A stretch of DNA of 64,000 bases from Amycolatopsis endophytica (GCF_013410405.1 NZ_JACCFK010000002.1:496001-560000), one strand, 5' to 3'; shown: positions 42,574 through 51,687, counted from the stretch's first letter. Program-made: numbers and translations. The notes: generated from the letters alone by a model not told the origin.

Positions 42574-43512
42574 TCACATCGGCGGCGCGACGAAAAGGCC
42601 GCGGTCGACGTCGTTGCGCGAGCACGCGGCGATGGACTCGGTCATCGGGTTCGCGGTGCCCCATTGGTCGGAGTTCTCGGGTTCGCTCAGGTCGTAGATG
42701 TGCGGGTGCCAGGTGTCCTCATCCACGACCTCGAGCTCGGTCGAGTATTCGACGGTATTGCCTGCCTGGTCGAGGAAGTAGCTGAACGTGTTGTCCCCCG
42801 CGCGGTGCCGCCCCGGTCCCCAGAACCGCTCGAAGCCGAGGCGGTGCAGGCGCCCGGTGCCCCGCATGAACTCGTCGATGCCGCGCATCTCGAACGAGGC
42901 GTGGTTGAAGGCGGCGTGCGGCCCACGGACGATACCGAAGCTGTGGTGGAAGTCGTTGCACCGCAGGAACCACATGATCTCGCGGTCACCGATGCGCATC
43001 GTGTCGGACAGCCGGAACCCCAAGTGGTCGATGTACCACCGGACCGTCACTTCCGGTGTCGGCGAGTTCATCAGCACGTGCGAGAGCTTCACCGGAATGG
43101 GCTCGCGCTCCTCGATCTTGCGGTGCGCCCGCACGGCGACATCAGCGGACACCTCGACGACTCGCCCTTCGTTGTCGAAGAACCGGACGCCGTAACCGCC
43201 TCCTGGCGTGTCCAGTTCGCGGGGCTCGTGCACGAGCGTCACACGTCGGGCGATCAGCTGCTCGGTCAGGGTGTCCACATCGGCCGGGCTCGCGCAGCCG
43301 AACGCGACGAGGTCCATGCGCTTCTCACTGTCCTTGCGCAGCCGGACGGTGTAGAGCTCCGGGGAGCCCTCGGCGGCGAGAAAGGACACCCCCGAGTCGT
43401 TGACCGTCTCGGTCAGGCCCCACGTCTCCCGGTAGAACGCGCGCTGTTCGTCGAAGTTCGGCATCGCGATGGCGAAGTACCGAAGATGGGTGAGCACGCT
43501 GGTGGTGTTCAT
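42574..43512 (-). CDS. Type-I extradiol dioxygenase (VOC superfamily)
   Basis: A 312-residue two-module ring-cleavage dioxygenase with metal ligands H145 (KLSHVLM), H204 (FNHASF) and E255 (VEYSTEL). It is more distant from the 20114, 30723 and 56438 enzymes than the latter two are from each other. It should open a catechol-like ring made by a flavoprotein of the same cluster. One base separates it from the hydrolase gene upstream, and lipocalin-like and cupin genes follow. The C-terminal 50 residues (HPHIYDLSEPENSD, then NDVDRGLFVAPPM) extend past the VOC fold. Confidence 0.88.
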   Translation of the reverse strand: MNTTSVLTHLRYFAIAMPNFDEQRAFYRETWGLTETVNDSGVSFLAAEGSPELYTVRLRKDSEKRMDLVAFGCASPADVDTLTEQLIARRVTLVHEPRELDTPGGGYGVRFFDNEGRVVEVSADVAVRAHRKIEEREPIPVKLSHVLMNSPTPEVTVRWYIDHLGFRLSDTMRIGDREIMWFLRCNDFHHSFGIVRGPHAAFNHASFEMRGIDEFMRGTGRLHRLGFERFWGPGRHRAGDNTFSYFLDQAGNTVEYSTELEVVDEDTWHPHIYDLSEPENSDQWGTANPMTESIAACSRNDVDRGLFVAPPM

Positions 43513-43513
43513 A

Positions 43514-44674
43514 TCAGTTCCCTTCTTTCGTCAGCGGGGCGAGTCGATCGGTCAGCCAGTCGATGATGGTGGGCAGGACGGGGCCGGAGCCCATGTGTCC
43601 GCCGGGAAACATCCGGGCGGTCTTCGGGTCACCGTGCTCGAGAGCGAGGTGGATGTCGGCGGAGGCGTTCTGCAGGTCTTCCTTTCCGTTGACCAGCAGC
43701 AGCGGGCACGACTTCAGGTCCAGGATTCCCTGGTCCAGCAAGGACAGTTCCGGGCAGCGCGCGACGTAGTCGGCGAAGGTGGTGCCACCGAAGATGCGCG
43801 CACGGGCGGGCATCAGGTCCATCAGGTAGGACGAGGCGTTGCGGGACTTCTCCTGCCATTCGGGCTGGAACGTCAGATGTATGCCACCGCCCCAGTTGAC
43901 CGCGGCGGTGAGCTGTTCTCGATGCGTATGCGCCAGTTTCGTCGCCCAGTACCCGCCGAAGGAAAGCCCGAACGCGGCGACGCGATCCGCGTCGAGGTCG
44001 TTTCTGCTCCGCAACCAGTCGAACACCGGATCCCACTGACGTTCGGCGTCCACACCGGCCAGTACCGGGGACTGCCCGACGCCTGGCTTGTCGATGTGCA
44101 CCGTGGCGAAGCCGCGCTCGCGCAGCAGCCGGCCACGCGCGTAGCTCTCCTCTTTCCACACGTCGATTCCGCCCCACATCAGCACGACCGGTGGCCTGGC
44201 CGCGCCGGGGACGGATGGCCGCGCGACCAGCAACGAGACGGTGTCGCCTTCACCCTCGCGACCGTCGAACGGGACGCTGACCCGCTCGACGGGAGTGGCT
44301 TCGAGTTCGCAGACACGGGCGAAGTAGGTGCGGGCCAGGTCATAGGCGGCCAGCTTGGCGGGATGGATCGGCGACGGGTACCGCCCGAGGAACGCGAACT
44401 GGTAAGCCTGCCACCAGTTCTCCAGGGCGGTGCCGCGGTCGCCGTCCACCTCGGCCTTCTCGGCCGCCGCCGCGAACTCTGCCGCGCCATCGAGCCAGTG
44501 CTCCGCCCACCGGACCGGGTCGACGCCGGGCAGCGTCTCGATGTGCCGGGAAGCCGCCGCTTCGTCGATGGCGTTGAACGGGTTGCGCCGCTGCGCGAGA
44601 TGCGCACGCAACCACGACTTGGCCTCGGGAAGGGACGGGGCATCCACTTCGGACAACGGAACCTCCTGTGTCAT
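43514..44674 (-). CDS. Alpha/beta hydrolase, 2,6-dihydroxypseudooxynicotine hydrolase-like
   Basis: A 386-residue hydrolase with a 130-residue helical N-terminal cap-like domain before the core, the layout of the FrsA/dihydroxypseudooxynicotine hydrolase group. The nucleophile is S238 in GLSFGGYW, with IDKPGVGQS and the histidine of GGHMGSG near residue 365. The known family member cleaves the C-C bond between a dihydroxypyridine ring and an acyl chain. By analogy this one may hydrolyse an acylated hydroxy-aromatic, next to the dioxygenase. Start overlaps the upstream flavoprotein stop (ATGA). Confidence 0.84.
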   Translation of the reverse strand: MTQEVPLSEVDAPSLPEAKSWLRAHLAQRRNPFNAIDEAAASRHIETLPGVDPVRWAEHWLDGAAEFAAAAEKAEVDGDRGTALENWWQAYQFAFLGRYPSPIHPAKLAAYDLARTYFARVCELEATPVERVSVPFDGREGEGDTVSLLVARPSVPGAARPPVVLMWGGIDVWKEESYARGRLLRERGFATVHIDKPGVGQSPVLAGVDAERQWDPVFDWLRSRNDLDADRVAAFGLSFGGYWATKLAHTHREQLTAAVNWGGGIHLTFQPEWQEKSRNASSYLMDLMPARARIFGGTTFADYVARCPELSLLDQGILDLKSCPLLLVNGKEDLQNASADIHLALEHGDPKTARMFPGGHMGSGPVLPTIIDWLTDRLAPLTKEGN

Positions 44675-45795
44675 GCCGGTTGCGCCATCCGCAGATGGCA
44701 GGTCTCGATGAGCGAGTACGAATCGCGGTGCCGGTGCTCCTGTTCGAGGCGGGCGATCGCCACCGAGGTCTTCACCAGGACCGAGCACCGTTCCCGGCGA
44801 CGGTCGGTGAACGATTCGAGAGCCTTGCGGACGTCGTCGTAGCGGTCCAGTTCCTCGGCCAGGACCAGGCCGTCCTCGATGGCGAGCGCGGCGCCGCTGG
44901 CCATCTGCGGCGAGGGCGCATGCGCGGCGTCGCCGACGAGGACGCTGGTCCCGTCGGACCACGACGTGTCGACGAACACGGTCTGCACCGGCCGTCGAAT
45001 CACCGCATCGGAGCGTGCGACCTGCGGGCGCGCCTCGGCGATCAGGCCGGTGAACGGTGCGAGCAGCTCTTCCATGCGCGAAGCGAGCTCGGCCTCCGGA
45101 AGCACGTCCCGCTGTACCCCGTTCTCGGTAAGGAAGACGTAGGCCAGGCTCGGGGAGATCGGCACGATCCCCGCCTGCTGACCGGTGCCGGCGAAGGTGT
45201 GAATACTGGTGGCCCAGCCGGGACGCGGCACGAGCGCCCGCCACGCCATCTGGCCGTGATAGCGGACCGGCGCAGGGCGGCCGATGAGGTCGCGAACGAC
45301 CGAGCGAATGCCGTCGGCGCCCACGAGCAGGTCGACGGTCCGCGCGGATCCGTCGCTCAGTTCGGCGTGCGTTCGGCCGTCCCGATGCTCCAGCAGGCGT
45401 ACGCTGAGCCCATAGTGGATCGGCACAGCGAGACGCGACGCCTCGCCGCGCAGGATCCGATGCAGCTCCGGGCGAGCGATCCCCGCCATGGCGGGGCGCC
45501 GATCATCGAGCAGACGCGGAAGCTCGATCCGGCTCGCCACGCCGTTCGCGTCGACGTTGGTGATCACGCTCATGCCGTATCCGGCGGCAAGGCACTGATC
45601 GGCCAGCCCCAATCCGTCGAGCGCGCGAAGCGAAGGGCCGGTCAGGTTCAGCCCCCACCCGGCAGGGACCCCCTCGTCACCCTTTTCTACGACCTCGACC
45701 CGCCATCCGCGCCGTGCCAGGGCGCTCGCCGTCGTCAGTCCCGCGATTCCGGCACCGACGATCAGCGCCGACCGCGCGTCGTCACTGTTGTCCAT
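44671..45795 (-). CDS. FAD-dependent monooxygenase (UbiH/salicylate-hydroxylase-like)
   Basis: A 374-residue single-component flavoprotein hydroxylase: VGAGIAGLTTASALARRGW near residue 14, GADGIRSVVRD near 160, and GDAAHAPSPQMASGAALAIEDG near 290. The size and SPQMASGA segment fit the 6-hydroxynicotinate/salicylate hydroxylase-like group rather than the larger MhpA type. ATG 45795 has AAGGAGGG upstream. First gene of the minus-strand cluster (flavoprotein, hydrolase, dioxygenase, lipocalin-like, cupin), divergent from a second flavoprotein at 45987. Confidence 0.87.
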   Translation of the reverse strand: MDNSDDARSALIVGAGIAGLTTASALARRGWRVEVVEKGDEGVPAGWGLNLTGPSLRALDGLGLADQCLAAGYGMSVITNVDANGVASRIELPRLLDDRRPAMAGIARPELHRILRGEASRLAVPIHYGLSVRLLEHRDGRTHAELSDGSARTVDLLVGADGIRSVVRDLIGRPAPVRYHGQMAWRALVPRPGWATSIHTFAGTGQQAGIVPISPSLAYVFLTENGVQRDVLPEAELASRMEELLAPFTGLIAEARPQVARSDAVIRRPVQTVFVDTSWSDGTSVLVGDAAHAPSPQMASGAALAIEDGLVLAEELDRYDDVRKALESFTDRRRERCSVLVKTSVAIARLEQEHRHRDSYSLIETCHLRMAQPA

Positions 45796-45872
45796 GGACC
45801 CTCCTTGGCGCTGCACTCGGTTCAAGTTAGGCCGGTGGCACCGGACGTCCGATCCGATTCAGGCGGACGTTG

Positions 45873-45902
45873 TCCGATTCCGGCAACGGTTCCGGAATCG
45901 GA
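45873..45902. promoter_or_regulatory. Perfect 11-bp inverted repeat in divergent flavoprotein promoter
   Basis: TCCGATTCCGG (45873-45883) and CCGGAATCGGA (45892-45902) are exact reverse complements with an 8-base spacer. An extra half-like TCCGATTC is at 45853-45860. The site lies between starts at 45795 and 45987; no regulator gene is adjacent, so the binding protein is unknown. Confidence 0.75.
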
Positions 45903-45986
45903 TACCGGTCGCGGGAACCGGACAACGAGCTCGCGTCCGCCTGCCTAGCGTGTCCGCACCACCGAGAGCCGACACCGGAGGCGACG

Positions 45987-47588
45987 ATGCCCGACACCCC
46001 CGATCCGACCGCGCAGCACGGCGACGACGTCACTTACGACGTCGTGCTGATCGGATACGGCCCGGTCGGCCAGACCCTGGCCGCGCTGCTCGGGCGGGCC
46101 GGCCACCGCGTCGCGGTCTTCGAGCGCTGGCCGCGGCTGTACGGCCGGGCGCGCGCCGGGCATGTCGATCACGAGGTCATGCGGATCTTCCAGTCCCTCG
46201 GTATCGCCGAGCAGCTCGTGCAGGACATGTTCCGCGCCACCAAGTACGTCTTCCGCAATGCCGCGGGCGAGACCCTGCTGACCTTCGACTGGGACGCCGA
46301 CGGCATCTCCGGCTGGCCGTCGGACTACTTCATGTACCAGCCGTCCATCGAGGACGCACTCGACGCGGCGGCGCGGGCGCAGCCGACCGTCTCGGTGTAC
46401 CAGGGCTGGGAGGCCGTCGCGCTCATCCCGCACGAGGACCACGTCGACGTCACGGTGCGCGAAAGCCCCGAATCCCGCGCGGGAAAGGAGATCCCCGGCG
46501 CACGCACGGTCCGCGGCCGCTACGTCGTGGGCACCGACGGCGCGAACAGCTTCGTCCGATCCCGGCTCGGTACGACGCAGACCGACTTCGGGTTCGAGGA
46601 AACCTGGTTCGTCTGCGACCTCGAGCCGAAGGCGCCGTTGGACATCGGGTTCGACAACGGTCAAGTGTGCGATCCGGCTCGCCCGCACTGCCTGTTCCAG
46701 CTCGGCACGCGGCACCGCCGGTTCGAGTTCGCGCTACTGCCCGGCGAGGATCCCGAGCGAGTCGACGACCCACGGACGGTCTGGGAGCTCGTCGCGCCCT
46801 ACGGCGTCACGCCGGAGCGCGCCGACCTCGTCCGGCACGCGGTCTACACCTTCCAGGCCAAGCTCGCCGATACGTGGCGCCGCGACCGGATCCTGCTGGC
46901 CGGCGACGCCGCACACGTCATGCCACCGTTCATGGGACAGGGAATGTGCTCGGGGATTCGCGACGCGAAGGCGTTGTCCTGGCGCCTCGACCTCGTGCTT
47001 CGTGATCTCGCGGCGGATACCCTGCTCGACGGTTACCAGATCGAGCGGGCCCCGCACGTCGAGACGTTGATCCGGCTTTCCGTCGAGGCGGGCCGGGTGT
47101 CCTGCACCTTCGATCCCGAAGTCGCCGCGGCCAGGGACGCGGCCTTCCGGCGGGGGGACGTGCCGCCCCCGCCGGAGTTTCCCCACCTGCTGGACGGACT
47201 GCTCGACGCCGACGCCGAGGGGAAGGCGGCCGAGGTCGTCGGCAGGCTGGCGCCGCAGGGGCGGGTGCGCGCCGGCGGCCGGACCGGACGGCTGGACGAC
47301 GTGATCGGCCAGGGCTGGACCCTCGTGCTCGCCCCCGGCACGGCCTGCGACCTCACCTCCGCACAGGAAGCCGTGCTCGACCGGCTCGACGCCCACGTCG
47401 TCGCGCTCGGCGAGGATCCCGCCGACGTCGACGGCTACTACGCCGGGTACTTCGCCAGAACCGGCGTCGCGATGATCCTCTACCGCCCGGACTTCTACGT
47501 CTTCGGCGCCGCCGAGGACGGTGCCGCGGTGGGCAGGGTCGTCGAGGCACTCGGCCGGGCGCTCGACGGAGTGGCGGTGGCGTCGTGA
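45987..47588 (+). CDS. Flavin-dependent aromatic hydroxylase (MhpA-like)
   Basis: A 533-residue group A flavin monooxygenase: GYGPVGQ nucleotide motif near residue 24 (second position Tyr, glycines kept), RARAGHVDHEVMRIF, GTDGANSFVRSRLG near 188 and GDAAHVMPPFMGQGMCSG near 308. The C-terminal domain is thioredoxin-like. It should hydroxylate a phenolic substrate. ATG 45987 has GGAGGC upstream; the longer frame crosses the promoter repeat. Coupled by GTGA overlap with the hydrolase at 47585 and divergent from the other flavoprotein. Confidence 0.9.
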   Translation: MPDTPDPTAQHGDDVTYDVVLIGYGPVGQTLAALLGRAGHRVAVFERWPRLYGRARAGHVDHEVMRIFQSLGIAEQLVQDMFRATKYVFRNAAGETLLTFDWDADGISGWPSDYFMYQPSIEDALDAAARAQPTVSVYQGWEAVALIPHEDHVDVTVRESPESRAGKEIPGARTVRGRYVVGTDGANSFVRSRLGTTQTDFGFEETWFVCDLEPKAPLDIGFDNGQVCDPARPHCLFQLGTRHRRFEFALLPGEDPERVDDPRTVWELVAPYGVTPERADLVRHAVYTFQAKLADTWRRDRILLAGDAAHVMPPFMGQGMCSGIRDAKALSWRLDLVLRDLAADTLLDGYQIERAPHVETLIRLSVEAGRVSCTFDPEVAAARDAAFRRGDVPPPPEFPHLLDGLLDADAEGKAAEVVGRLAPQGRVRAGGRTGRLDDVIGQGWTLVLAPGTACDLTSAQEAVLDRLDAHVVALGEDPADVDGYYAGYFARTGVAMILYRPDFYVFGAAEDGAAVGRVVEALGRALDGVAVAS

Positions 47589-48694
47589 CGGAGGCACCGG
47601 GTTGGAAGGCCACGGCGGAGGCGCACAAGCGGGCGATGCCGGTGCAGCGCCTCGTCGGCAACGGCATGGACTTCGCCGACGTCGACGAACTCCACCGGCT
47701 CGCCGACACCGGACGGCCGTGGGACGAGATCGCCGAGGAGCTGGGCGAGCGCAACCTGGCCCGCGCGGACGCCGCACTCGCCGACGGGCACACCACGACC
47801 GCCCGCAGCTGGTACCTCTTCGCCTCGGCATGCTTCCGGACCGGGCAGGTTCCGCTCACCGACACCGAACCACGCAAGCGGGAGCTGTACCGGAAGCTGA
47901 TCGCCGCCTTCCGCGCGGCGGGCGCGTTGAGCGAGCCGGCCGCCGAGCACCTCACCGTGGACACCCCTGCCGGGGTCGTGTCGGGCTGGCTGCTGCGTCC
48001 GGCCGGCGTCGAGCACCCGCCGACGGTGGTGATCGTCGGCGGCTTCGACGGCTGGCGGGAGGAATACCACCTCGGAGCCACGTACCTGCTCGACCGCGGC
48101 GTCGCCGCCTTCCTCGCCGACGGTCCCGGCCAGGGGGAAAGCCGGCTGTTCCACGACAGCCGGCTGACCCAGGACGTGGACAAGGCGTTCGAGACGGTCG
48201 CGAAGACCCTGCGTGCGGACCATCGTCTCGGTCACCGGGTCGGGATCTGGGGCAACAGCATGGGCGGTTTCCTCGCCGGGCTGGCCGCGAGCGCCGGCGA
48301 CAGCTTCTCGGCCTGTTGCGTGACCGGTGGCACCGTCCGTCCCGCGGAGATCCTCGACCGTTACCCGCGATTCCTCGCCAAGGTAGGGCCGCTACTGGGG
48401 ATCGACGACCCCGAACAGGCCAGAGCGGCGCTGGAACGTCACCGGCTCACGCCGGAGCGCCTGGCCCGCCTCCGGGTTCCCTTGCTGGTCGTGCACGGCA
48501 GGCCGGACCGGGTGTTCCTGATCGAGAACGCCCGCGCCCTGTTCGACGCCGCGGGCTCGCCCGACAAGCGCTGGGCCGAGTGGCCGGACGGCGACCATTG
48601 CGTCTACAACCATTCGCACGAGAAGCACGTTCTCGTCGCGGACTGGTTCGCGGACCGGCTCTCGGTCGCGAGAGCCCACGACGGCGCTCGGTGA
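47585..48694 (+). CDS. Alpha/beta hydrolase, 2,6-dihydroxypseudooxynicotine hydrolase-like
   Basis: A 369-residue hydrolase with a helical N-terminal domain of about 120 residues and nucleophile S225 in IWGNSMGGFLAG, VGGFDGWREEYH near the oxyanion site, and the histidine of GDHCVYNHSH near 335. Same family as the 43514 product, but only distantly similar to it. GTG 47585 overlaps the monooxygenase stop. The pairing with a hydroxylase suggests that ring hydroxylation is followed by hydrolytic removal of an acyl side chain (inference from the family). Confidence 0.85.
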   Translation: MTEAPGWKATAEAHKRAMPVQRLVGNGMDFADVDELHRLADTGRPWDEIAEELGERNLARADAALADGHTTTARSWYLFASACFRTGQVPLTDTEPRKRELYRKLIAAFRAAGALSEPAAEHLTVDTPAGVVSGWLLRPAGVEHPPTVVIVGGFDGWREEYHLGATYLLDRGVAAFLADGPGQGESRLFHDSRLTQDVDKAFETVAKTLRADHRLGHRVGIWGNSMGGFLAGLAASAGDSFSACCVTGGTVRPAEILDRYPRFLAKVGPLLGIDDPEQARAALERHRLTPERLARLRVPLLVVHGRPDRVFLIENARALFDAAGSPDKRWAEWPDGDHCVYNHSHEKHVLVADWFADRLSVARAHDGAR

Positions 48695-48808
48695 GCCGAT
48701 CGAAGAAGCGCCGTTCGGCGAGTTTCCGGCGGTCACCGCCGCGCGGGGAGCCACCGCCGCGGCGGTGCCGGTAGCCCGGGGCGCGATGGTCAGGGAGCGC
48801 GGCGCGGA

Positions 48809-49441
48809 TCACGCCTGAGTGAGCAGGGGCAGCAGTACGCGGTCGACGATGGCTTCGAAGTCGGTGCTGGCCAGCGGCCGGTTTTGCGACGCGGGCAGGT
48901 AGTTCAGGAGCGCGACGACACTGGCGGCGGCCATCGTGTCGGCTGCTGCGTGGAACCGGGTTTCACCGCGCCGGCGGGCACGGGCGACGGCCGCGGCAAC
49001 GGCCCGGTCGACAGCGGCGGTGAGGCGGGCGGCCAGGGAGTTGGCGAGCTCGGGGTGGTGCGTGGCCGCCATGGCGGCGACGACGACCAGGCGGTGGCGC
49101 TCGGGATCGAGGCATCCGGTGACCCGGATGAGCGTCTGGACCAGGTCGTCGCGGAACGAGGTGAGCTCGCCGGCCGCCTCGGCGACGGTGGGGTCCGCGA
49201 ACCCGACGGTCTCCAGTGCGTCAGCGACCAGGTCGGCACGCGAGGCCCACCGGCGATAGACGGTGGCTTTTCCCACCCCGGCCACGGTGGCGGCCTTTTC
49301 CATGGTCACGGCTTCATAGCCGCCCTCGGCCAGCAGCGTGAGGGCGGCGTCGGTGAGGCGCCTGTCCCGGACCACGTCACGAGAAGGGCCCGAGCTGCCC
49401 GCCGGGCGCTGGCGTGCAAACCGGGGAGACTGTGCGCACAT
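48809..49441 (-). CDS. TetR-family repressor
   Basis: A 210-residue TetR protein: HTH DRRLTDAALTLLAEGG, then MEKAATVAGVGKATVYRRWASR, followed by the TetR_C-type domain with LVQTLIRVTG, LVVVAAMAATHHPEL and a final LLPLLTQA. The KATVYRRWAS recognition helix is common in repressors of drug efflux or catabolic genes. It is divergent from the ketopantoate-reductase-like gene at 49565 and probably controls it; the 123-base intergenic region contains only weak dyads. Confidence 0.9.
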   Translation of the reverse strand: MCAQSPRFARQRPAGSSGPSRDVVRDRRLTDAALTLLAEGGYEAVTMEKAATVAGVGKATVYRRWASRADLVADALETVGFADPTVAEAAGELTSFRDDLVQTLIRVTGCLDPERHRLVVVAAMAATHHPELANSLAARLTAAVDRAVAAAVARARRRGETRFHAAADTMAAASVVALLNYLPASQNRPLASTDFEAIVDRVLLPLLTQA

Positions 49442-49564
49442 ACTGGGACTGTACCGTATCGAGTCGCGACCGTTCCGGGTTATGCTCGGGCCGTCAGCCG
49501 ACCGCTCCTGATCCGCAGCCCCGCGCAGGCGGTCCTGCGCGCACTTCCCCTATTGGAGTTGCCA

Positions 49565-50617
49565 ATGCCCCAGCCAGATACCGCTTCCGTGTGCATCGTC
49601 GGCGCCGGTTCGGTGGGCGTCCTACTGGGACACGACCTGGACCGCGCGGGCGTTGCCGTCACGTTCCTGGTGCGGCCACACCGCCGGGCACAGCTGTCCG
49701 GGCCGCAGGCGCTCTACTCCTACGACGACGGCAGCCTGACGAGGTACTCCGGCTACGACCTCATCACCGATCCCGCGGCACTGGCGGGACGCTCCTTCGA
49801 TTTCGTGGTCATCACGCTCGACGGGGCCGCCCTCCGCGCGGACGCCGGCGAACGACTGGTCGACGAGCTCGCACGCGCGTTCCGCGGCACACCGACGGGA
49901 GTGATCCTCTGCTCCATCGGTGTCGGGCTCCGGTCCTGGTTCATCGAACGCTCCGGGCTCACCGACGCGCAGGTCACCGGAGGCGGCACCGGCCTGCATG
50001 TCCACGAAGCGCAGCGCGCGACCCTGCCACGGCACCCCGGTGTCGACGAGCCTCTGCTCGCCGAGGCCGATTACGCATATCGCCGCCCCCTGCCACACAG
50101 CTTCGTCGTCACGGACAGCGCACCGCAGGTGGCACACGACTTCGCCGCGCTGTGGGACGGCGGCGACAACGGCACGACGTGCCAGATCATCCCGGCGGAT
50201 ACCTACGAACTGGGCATCGCACCGCTGTTCGCGACCTTCATCGCGTGCGAACTGCTCGGCTGGCCATCAGCCGCGGACATCGACCCCACCGACGCGACAT
50301 GGCAGCTCGGCATCGAGGCCCGGCGCGAGATCCAGCGCCTGCCGATGTACGGCCACGCGGGTCGCGCCGCCAGCGAACAGATCACGGCCGAAGGGGTCCG
50401 GGAGAATTTCCGTCAATGGGAGCAGGACATGCTCCCGCTCGATCTTCCGGAATTCAACAGGTATCACCACGGTGGCAAGGTGAACCGACAAGATCGTCTC
50501 CTGATCCGCGACATAGTGAAGTACGGGGAAGCGGAAGGCAGCGAGATGCCCGCACTGCGCGCACTGATCGCACGACTGCCCACCGGCACGGCACGAGACG
50601 GCGAGCCCGATCCGTAG
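49565..50617 (+). CDS. Ketopantoate reductase-like (ApbA/PanE family) oxidoreductase
   Basis: A 350-residue protein with the ApbA/PanE nucleotide site near the N-terminus (SVCIVGAGSVGVLLGHDLDRAG), the FVVITLDGAALRAD strand and LCSIGVGL. The C-terminal half keeps a helical dehydrogenase domain but differs from biosynthetic ketopantoate reductases, and no pantothenate gene is nearby. It is therefore more likely a 2-hydroxyacid or ketone dehydrogenase of the local catabolic set. ATG 49565 follows TTGGAGTTGCCA. Note the near-identical leader TTGGAGTGGCCA before the transporter at 52612. Confidence 0.82.
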   Translation: MPQPDTASVCIVGAGSVGVLLGHDLDRAGVAVTFLVRPHRRAQLSGPQALYSYDDGSLTRYSGYDLITDPAALAGRSFDFVVITLDGAALRADAGERLVDELARAFRGTPTGVILCSIGVGLRSWFIERSGLTDAQVTGGGTGLHVHEAQRATLPRHPGVDEPLLAEADYAYRRPLPHSFVVTDSAPQVAHDFAALWDGGDNGTTCQIIPADTYELGIAPLFATFIACELLGWPSAADIDPTDATWQLGIEARREIQRLPMYGHAGRAASEQITAEGVRENFRQWEQDMLPLDLPEFNRYHHGGKVNRQDRLLIRDIVKYGEAEGSEMPALRALIARLPTGTARDGEPDP

Positions 50618-50673
50618 GACCCCGCGAAACCCCGGCAGCGATCACCGGAAGCCGGCCGGAACCGGCTGCTTCC

Positions 50674-51687
50674 TCAGGACGCCGGTGTCCCGGTGATGAA
50701 CTCGCGGACGACGCGGCTGTACTCGTCCGGAACCTCTTGCGCCCAGAAATGACCACCGTCAAGCAGATGTACGCGACTGCCCGGCGGCAGCTGAGCTTCG
50801 ACGCCCTCGTAGAACTCGGATGGCTGCCGGAAGTCGTGCTTACCCTGAAGCACGAGCACCGGAGCCCGCCACGCTTCAATGAGCCGGGTGCGGCGTTCGA
50901 TCCATTCCAGCCGGAAGGACGAGGAGTTGAAGTAGCGAGGAACCGCCTCGGGGATACCCGGATAGGAAAACTCCTGAATCGCGCGACGCAACTCGGCGTC
51001 ATCGATCGGATGGCGCGTGCCGTAGGTGTAGGACTCGGCGACCTTGAGACCCGGGTTCGCGAGTATCCGGCTTCGAACGGGATCGGCGAACCGGTGCTCC
51101 TGCGGCGAGAGCTCCGGATTGTAATGGAAGAGATGCTGCTCTCCCCGGACGTACCTGATCACCCGGTACGGATCGTTGGCCGCGAGATAATCAGCCTGTA
51201 CGGTGCCCCTGTCGTGCGTGACGAGGTTGATCCTGCCCAGCCCGAGCACATCGAGCAGGGACGCCAGCTGCCCCGCGACACCCTCATGACGGTAGTCACC
51301 GCGTCGTTTGTCCGACTGCCCATATCCCTTGAGGTCGATCGCGATGACATGGTGCGTCGCCGACAGATCGGCCATGGATTTGTGCCACATGTACCACGAG
51401 TCCGGGATACCGTGCAGGTACACGACAGGCTCGCCCGCACCCGCCTCGACCAGGTGCCAGGAAAGCAGTTCCGCATCACCCGGTGCCTCGACGAACCGAT
51501 GCGTCATCGGCACTCCGTCGACGACCTCGATCTCGCCGTCGTGATTTCCCTTGGGAGGATCGATGGCGCCGAGGGAATCCAGCCGTTCCTGCGCCAGCGA
51601 ACTGTCCCCGCTTTTCTCGGGCAGCTCCGCGAGAACCTTCCGCACTCTCTCGGGTATCGACGTGTAGCTCAATTCGTCGTGAAGCAT
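50674..51687 (-). CDS. Alpha/beta hydrolase with Asp nucleophile (epoxide hydrolase / dehalogenase-like)
   Basis: A 337-residue hydrolase. The oxyanion motif is HGIPDSW at 92-98 and the nucleophile elbow reads VTHDRG with D159, the aspartate typical of epoxide hydrolases and haloalkane dehalogenases. The histidine is in GGHFWAQEVP near 316. The HGxP motif favours epoxide hydrolase. ATG 51687 follows AAGGAGG. It shares the strand with the GntR gene upstream (111 bases). It may open an arene or alkene epoxide made by the monooxygenase or P450 genes nearby. Confidence 0.87.
   Translation of the reverse strand: MLHDELSYTSIPERVRKVLAELPEKSGDSSLAQERLDSLGAIDPPKGNHDGEIEVVDGVPMTHRFVEAPGDAELLSWHLVEAGAGEPVVYLHGIPDSWYMWHKSMADLSATHHVIAIDLKGYGQSDKRRGDYRHEGVAGQLASLLDVLGLGRINLVTHDRGTVQADYLAANDPYRVIRYVRGEQHLFHYNPELSPQEHRFADPVRSRILANPGLKVAESYTYGTRHPIDDAELRRAIQEFSYPGIPEAVPRYFNSSSFRLEWIERRTRLIEAWRAPVLVLQGKHDFRQPSEFYEGVEAQLPPGSRVHLLDGGHFWAQEVPDEYSRVVREFITGTPAS

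Noticed and set aside
48751..48770. CACCGCCGCGGCGGTG palindrome
   Set aside because: It has no loop, is pure GC and lies between convergent genes. It could arise by chance and is not convincing as operator or terminator.
49441..49480. Dyad-like ATACTGG / CCGTAT near the TetR at 48809
   Set aside because: Fewer than two thirds of the bases pair, so no operator is called although a site is expected there.
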